Origin: an uncultured Roseateles sp.
GTDB taxonomy: Bacteria; Pseudomonadota; Gammaproteobacteria; Burkholderiales; Burkholderiaceae
Length of the DNA stretch: 11,254 nt
Assembly (NCBI GenBank): GCA_946886855.1
Contig: CAMPJJ010000147.1
Span: 1-11,254 of the forward strand
Direction of reading: 5' to 3'
Part shown: one piece after another, positions 7,660-11,254 of the stretch
How positions within the stretch are numbered: position 1 is the first letter of the stretch
How the letters are laid out: each line of letters starts with the position of its first letter
Translations under genes and position numbers: made by a program
The notes under the pieces: generated by a model
Databases searched by the model: none
The model's input: the letters and a program-made list of their open reading frames with translations, nothing else
What the model was told of the DNA's origin: nothing

Positions 7660-9492
7660 TCAGAGCCGGTCGAGCACGGCGAGGAAGGCCTGCACGCAGA
7701 GTTCGGTGTCGTCGTTGCTGATCGCTTCGAGCGGGTTGTGGCTGATGCCCAGGTTCAGGCCGCGCTGGAACAGCATGGCCTGCGGCATTGCCTGATGGAG
7801 CTTCATCGCGTCGTGGCCGGCGCCCGAAGGCATCCGGTGCACCGGCAGGCCGAGCGTGCCGACGGCCGCCTCCCAGCGCGCCTGCCACGGCGCATCGCTG
7901 GGCGCGGCGGCGGCGGCTTCGGTGCGTTCCAACGTGAAGCTGACGCCGCGCCGCTCGCAGATCTCGGCGAGACGGGCGCGCACGTCGGCGTCGAGCGCAT
8001 CGCGCGCGGCGTCGGTGGTGGCGCGAAGGTCCAGGCTGAATCGGCATCGGCCCGGGATCACGTTGATGGAGCCGTTGGGCACCTGCAGCTGCCCGACGGT
8101 GCCGACGACCTCGGGCACCGCGCCGGCGCGTTCTTCCACGTAGAGGATCAACTCCGCCACCGCCGCGGCGGCATCGCGCCGACGGTCCATCGGCGTGGTG
8201 CCGGCGTGCGAGGCGAGCCCGCGCACTTCGCCGACATAGCGGATGCTGCCGTTGATCGAGGTGACGATGCCCAGCGGCAGGTCGAGCTCGTTGAGCACCG
8301 GACCCTGCTCGATGTGGACCTCGATGAAGCCGAGGTAGCGCGCCGGATCGCGTTCCAGGGCCTGGATCGCGTCCATCGTGCCGGGCAGGCCCGCGTCGCG
8401 CATCAGGTCGCGCATCACGACGCCGTCGGCATCGGCCTGATCCAGCCACGCCGGATCGAAGCGGCCGACCAGTGCGCTGGAGCCGAGGAAGGTCGCCTTG
8501 TAGCGCTGGCCCTCCTCCTCGGAGAAGCCGATCACCTCGATGCCGTGCTTGAGCCGGCGGCCCTGCCGCTTGAGTTCGCGCACGCAGGCCATGGGCACGA
8601 GGATGCCGAGCCGGCCGTCGTACTTGCCGCCGTTGCGGACGGTGTCGTAGTGGCTGCCGGTGAGCAGTCGCGGGGGCTCGTCAGGCTGACCCTGATGGGC
8701 GCCGTGATAGACGCCGACGACGTTGCCGACGGCATCGATGCCGACCTCGTCGAAGCCGCACTCGCGCATCCAGTCGGCCAGTTGCGCCGCCGCGGCGCGA
8801 TGCGCCTCGGTCAGGTAGAGCACGGTGAGCTGGCCGTTCTCCGCGAAGCCGGGATCGGAGAAGCGCGCCAGCGATTCCGCCCAGTCCCAGACCTGGTTGC
8901 CGAGGGTCGGCGTGGCGTTGGACCTGTCGCCGGACGTGCTGCCGAACTTGTCCTTGAGCCGGATCTCCGCGATGCGGTGGATGTTGCGCAGGCACTCGGC
9001 GCGCTCGATGTCGGGGTGTCCGTTCAGGCGCCGGGCGAAGGTGTCGATGATCTGCTGCCGCGACAGGCCGTCGCCGCGCGGACCGCGCACCGCGAGGATG
9101 AAGGGCCAGCCGAAGCGCGCGTTGTAGTCGGCGTTCAACTGCTGAAGCCGGGCGAACTCTTCCGGCGTGCAGTTCGTGAGGCCGGCCGTGCTCTGCTCGT
9201 TCGTCGATTCGGCGGTGAGCGCCTGCGCCACCATCGCCTTGCCGGCGAGCTCCGGATGCGCGCGGATCAGGCCGAGCTGCTCGTCGAGCGCGGCCTCGCG
9301 CACGACGGTCGCCATCGCATGCTTGAGCGCCGCGAGGCTGGCGAAGCCGCCCGGAGGCCGGACGGCGAAGGCGCGCCGCGCGATCCACGGCGAGTGTTCA
9401 TAGATGCCGTCCAGCAGCGCGACGAAGGCGTCTTCGCCGGCGCGGTTCAGCTGATCGAGGGAGAGGGAAGCCGTAGGCAAGGTGTTGCTCAT
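7660..9492 (-). CDS. Fused OHCU decarboxylase / allantoate amidohydrolase
   Basis: Two enzymes of ureide catabolism in one 610-residue chain. Residues 1-184 are 2-oxo-4-hydroxy-4-carboxy-5-ureidoimidazoline decarboxylase (UraD type), with YEHSPWIA, RAHPELAGKA (His79, likely catalytic), STNEQ (97-101) and FGWPFILAVRG. Residues about 195-610 are an AllC-type M20 amidohydrolase. It has GSHYDTVRNGGKYDG (H281, bridging D292), SEEEGQRY (E325-E327), EVHIEQGP (H393), SHAGTTPM (428-435) and GISHNP (H585), so its metal and catalytic residues look complete. The predicted steps are OHCU to S-allantoin, and allantoate to a ureidoglycine/ureidoglycolate product with ammonia release; PuuE does the middle step. 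I prefer the ATG at 9492, six nt after GGGG. The ATG at 9495 overlaps puuE's stop by one base (TGATG), and a GTG at 9504 is also possible. Confidence 0.93.
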   Translation of the reverse strand: MSNTLPTASLSLDQLNRAGEDAFVALLDGIYEHSPWIARRAFAVRPPGGFASLAALKHAMATVVREAALDEQLGLIRAHPELAGKAMVAQALTAESTNEQSTAGLTNCTPEEFARLQQLNADYNARFGWPFILAVRGPRGDGLSRQQIIDTFARRLNGHPDIERAECLRNIHRIAEIRLKDKFGSTSGDRSNATPTLGNQVWDWAESLARFSDPGFAENGQLTVLYLTEAHRAAAAQLADWMRECGFDEVGIDAVGNVVGVYHGAHQGQPDEPPRLLTGSHYDTVRNGGKYDGRLGILVPMACVRELKRQGRRLKHGIEVIGFSEEEGQRYKATFLGSSALVGRFDPAWLDQADADGVVMRDLMRDAGLPGTMDAIQALERDPARYLGFIEVHIEQGPVLNELDLPLGIVTSINGSIRYVGEVRGLASHAGTTPMDRRRDAAAAVAELILYVEERAGAVPEVVGTVGQLQVPNGSINVIPGRCRFSLDLRATTDAARDALDADVRARLAEICERRGVSFTLERTEAAAAAPSDAPWQARWEAAVGTLGLPVHRMPSGAGHDAMKLHQAMPQAMLFQRGLNLGISHNPLEAISNDDTELCVQAFLAVLDRL

Positions 9493-9494
9493 CA

Positions 9495-10451
9495 TCAGCC
9501 CCACACGAAGGCCTTGTCCGCATCAAACGGATGCGTGGCGCGCCAGTGGCGGGCGATGTCGACACGGCGGGCGATCCAGACGCGGTCGTGTTTCTCGACG
9601 TGGTCGAGGAAGCGCTGCAGCGCCCGCATCCGGCCCGGCCGGCCGAGCAGCCGGCAGTGCATGCCGATGCTCATCATCTTCGGCGCCTCCGCGCCTTCGG
9701 CGTAGAGCACGTCGAAGGTGTCGCGCAGGTAGTCGAAGAATTCGTCCCCATGGCTGAAGCCCTGCGGCAGCGCGAAGCGCATGTCGTTGCAGTCCAGCGT
9801 GTAGGGCACGACCAGATGGGGCGTCAGCGCGCCGTCGGTCTTGCGCACGTTGAGCCAGAACGGCAGGTCGTCGCCGTAGTAGTCGCTGTCGTACTCGAAG
9901 CCGCCGAAGTCGGCCACCAGCCGGCGCGTGTGCGGGCTGTCGCGGCCGGTGTACCAGCCCGACGGCCGCTCGCCGGTCAGCTGCTGGATGATGTCCATGC
10001 CGATGTCCATGTGCTGGCGCTCGGTCGCTTCATCGACGCCCTGGTAATGGATCCATCGCCAGCCGTGGCAGGCGATCTCGTGATTCAGCTCGACGAAGGC
10101 CTTCGTCAGTTCCGGATGCCGCTCCAGCGCCATCGACACGCCGAAGACGGTCAGCGGCAGCGCGCGCTTCTCGAATTCGCGCAGCAGCCGCCACACGCCG
10201 GCGCGCGAGCCGTATTCGTAGATGCCTTCCATGCTCAGGTGGCGCGCGGGGAAGGCCGGCGGATTGAACATCTCCGACAGGAACTGCTCGCTGCCGGCGT
10301 CGCCGTGCAGCACCGAGTTCTCGCCGCCTTCCTCGTAGTTGAGGACGAACTGCACGGCGATGCGCGCCTGGCCCGGCCACTGCGCGTGCGGCGGATGCTC
10401 GCCGTAGCCGACGAGGTCGCGGGGGTAACCGGGGGAGACGACGGGCTTCAT
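9495..10451 (-). CDS. puuE: PuuE-type allantoinase (polysaccharide-deacetylase fold)
   Basis: Opens the hydantoin ring of allantoin to allantoate in the cytoplasm. This is the cofactor-independent class, unrelated to the dihydroorotase-like AllB. The 318-residue protein is full length. It shows the family marks YPRDLVGYGEHPP (9-21), NYEEGGE (38-44), the NodB-fold segment ELNHEIACHGWRWIHYQG (121-138), YTGRDSPHTRR (167-177) and MHCRLLGRPGRM (264-275). The ATG at 10451 has no convincing Shine-Dalgarno. Instead it overlaps the stop of the small upstream ORF as ATGA, so translation by reinitiation is likely. Downstream, its TGA shares a base with the ATG at 9495 of the next gene. It supplies the step between the two activities of the downstream fusion enzyme. 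Confidence 0.95.
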   Translation of the reverse strand: MKPVVSPGYPRDLVGYGEHPPHAQWPGQARIAVQFVLNYEEGGENSVLHGDAGSEQFLSEMFNPPAFPARHLSMEGIYEYGSRAGVWRLLREFEKRALPLTVFGVSMALERHPELTKAFVELNHEIACHGWRWIHYQGVDEATERQHMDIGMDIIQQLTGERPSGWYTGRDSPHTRRLVADFGGFEYDSDYYGDDLPFWLNVRKTDGALTPHLVVPYTLDCNDMRFALPQGFSHGDEFFDYLRDTFDVLYAEGAEAPKMMSIGMHCRLLGRPGRMRALQRFLDHVEKHDRVWIARRVDIARHWRATHPFDADKAFVWG

Positions 10452-10585
10452 GCGACGGACTTCATGGCGGTGTCGAGGGACGGGCTGACGGACTTGCCGA
10501 CGGACTTGCCGGTGGACATGTCCGTGGATGCGCGCGCGGAGGTGCGCGCGGAGGTTCGCGTGGATGTGGAGGAGGGCGGCGGCAT
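10448..10585 (-). CDS. Candidate 45-aa small ORF coupling gntR to puuE
   Basis: A 46-codon frame exactly fills the gap between the regulator and puuE. Its ATG shares the last base of the regulator's TGA (TGATG, 10587-10583). Its TGA lies inside puuE's ATGA (10451-10448). The peptide is low-complexity and basic, rich in Ser, Thr, Ala, Arg and Lys, with repeats TSARTSAR and GKSVGKSV. Forty-one of the 45 sense codons end in G or C, as in real genes of this window. Neither its own start nor that of puuE has a Shine-Dalgarno, which suits termination-reinitiation. I know no matching family. It may be a translational linker or leader peptide without its own function, or chance in GC-rich repeat DNA. 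Confidence 0.4.
   Translation of the reverse strand: MPPPSSTSTRTSARTSARASTDMSTGKSVGKSVSPSLDTAMKSVA
10487..10510. repeat. 12-bp tandem repeat in the gntR-puuE gap
   Basis: GACGGACTTGCC occurs twice in direct succession (10487-10498, 10499-10510). A partial third copy, GACGGACTT, lies near 10454. On the minus strand the repeat encodes the repeated Gly-Lys-Ser-Val of the small ORF. Confidence 0.75.
10532..10555. repeat. Second 12-bp tandem repeat in the gntR-puuE gap
   Basis: GCGCGCGGAGGT occurs twice in succession (10532-10543, 10544-10555). It encodes the Thr-Ser-Ala-Arg repeats of the small minus-strand ORF. Like the neighbouring repeat it is 12 bp and so keeps the reading frame. Confidence 0.75.
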
Positions 10586-11254
10586 CACTGTTGAAGGACC
10601 GATTTCAGGTCCTGCACGCGCGGATCGAGCCGCAGGTTGGCCTCGACGTTGCCGAGGTGGGCGTCGAGCAGCTTCAGCGCCGCGCGCTTGTCGCGCGCTT
10701 CCAGCGCGTCGACGATCGCATCGTGCTCGGCCTGGGACTCGGCGGCGGAATGGGAGCTCTGGTACATGAGCGCGATCAGGGAGCTGCGCGAGAGCAGGTC
10801 GGTCAGCAGCTGCGCCAGCACCTCGTTGCCCTGCATGCGGGCGAGCACGACGTGGAAGTCCGCCAGCAGCCGCGTGCGGCCGGGGACGTCGGTGCGGGCG
10901 ACCGCCTCGCGCTCCTGCTTCAGATGGACGCGCAGCTGCTTGATCTGGGCGGGCGTGATGCGCTGGCAGAGGTCGGCGAGCATCGCGGCCTCGAGCATCT
11001 TGCGCACCTCGAAGACCTGGCGCGCCTCCTCGACGCTGGGCTGCGCGACGAAGGCGCCGCGGGCCGGCTCCAGCCGCACGAGCCGATCGCGGCTGAGCTG
11101 GTTCAGCGCCTGCCGGACCAGCGTGCGCGAGCAGTCGAAGATGTCCGCCAGCTGCTGTTCCACCAGCTTGGTGCCCGGCATCAACCGGCGCTCGACGATC
11201 GCCTGCGTGATGGCGGCGGTGATGCGTCCGGTGACGGAGGCGCTGGCGTCGAGG
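10585..11254 (-). CDS. GntR/FCD family transcriptional regulator (5' end outside the window)
   Basis: A repressor-type regulator that probably controls the ureide operon it heads. The frame is open to the right edge, giving 222 visible residues, so only a short N-terminal piece is missing. The winged helix-turn-helix is seen as ITAAITQAIVERRLMPGTKL, then EQQLADIFDCSRTLVRQALNQLSRDRLVRL, then the wing EPARGAFVAQPS. The FCD ligand domain follows with VRKMLEAAML, LLADFHVVLARMQGNEVL and AEHDAIVDALEARDKRAALKLLDAHLGNVEANL. Its acidic and His residues match the metal/ligand pocket of FCD proteins. A ureide or purine intermediate as ligand is inferred from the operon. A TTG/ATG near 11184 would cut into the helix-turn-helix and is not the start. 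Its stop overlaps the small ORF's ATG (TGATG). Confidence 0.92.
   Translation of the reverse strand, partial: LDASASVTGRITAAITQAIVERRLMPGTKLVEQQLADIFDCSRTLVRQALNQLSRDRLVRLEPARGAFVAQPSVEEARQVFEVRKMLEAAMLADLCQRITPAQIKQLRVHLKQEREAVARTDVPGRTRLLADFHVVLARMQGNEVLAQLLTDLLSRSSLIALMYQSSHSAAESQAEHDAIVDALEARDKRAALKLLDAHLGNVEANLRLDPRVQDLKSVLQQ

Noticed and set aside
9531..10769. Plus-strand open frame of 412 codons
   Set aside because: It is antisense to puuE, the small ORF and the regulator, shows no recognisable domain, and is open only because of the GC-rich codon bias of the opposite strand.

Overview
The window is very GC-rich, with coding sequence that strongly prefers G or C at the third codon position. 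This, together with a purine/allantoin catabolic operon under a GntR/FCD regulator, a TonB-dependent receptor paired with a DUF2946 protein, and a secreted prolyl oligopeptidase, points to a Gram-negative proteobacterium. A betaproteobacterium of the Burkholderiales (Roseateles/Mitsuaria-like) is my best guess. That placement is an inference from gene content, not something the sequence proves.

Almost everything is on the minus strand and reads right to left. From 11254 down to 6285 there is a tightly packed ureide (urate to allantoin to allantoate) operon: a GntR/FCD regulator (5' end outside the window), an undescribed 45-codon ORF, puuE-type allantoinase, a fused OHCU decarboxylase/allantoate amidohydrolase, and a divergent M20 metallopeptidase-like protein. 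The fusion's N-terminal half makes S-allantoin from OHCU. PuuE opens allantoin to allantoate, and the fusion's C-terminal half hydrolyses allantoate. The M20 protein's substrate is unknown. Stops and starts overlap at three successive junctions (TGATG, ATGA, TGATG), so translation looks coupled.

From 6246 to 3406, still on the minus strand, lie a small exported DUF2946 protein with a Cys/His cluster and a TonB-dependent outer-membrane receptor, probably a metal or metal-chelate uptake pair. Its 3' end overlaps by 77 bp a convergent plus-strand gene (3054-3482). That gene encodes a small ribbon-helix-helix-like protein with clearly lower GC3 than its neighbours, and it may be an acquired gene.

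From 2770 to 554 (minus) there is a complete periplasmic prolyl oligopeptidase (S9A) gene. It has two strong hairpins in its leader and a large composite terminator hairpin just after its stop. The left 553 bp contain no convincing gene, but they do hold a second minus-strand terminator at 153-188. The segment between the two terminators could encode a short unrecognised transcript.

The best candidates for something undescribed are: the small ORF that bridges gntR and puuE with perfect stop/start overlaps at both ends; the M20 protein, which by eye lacks two of the usual metal-binding acids; and the atypical ribbon-helix-helix gene overlapping the receptor gene.
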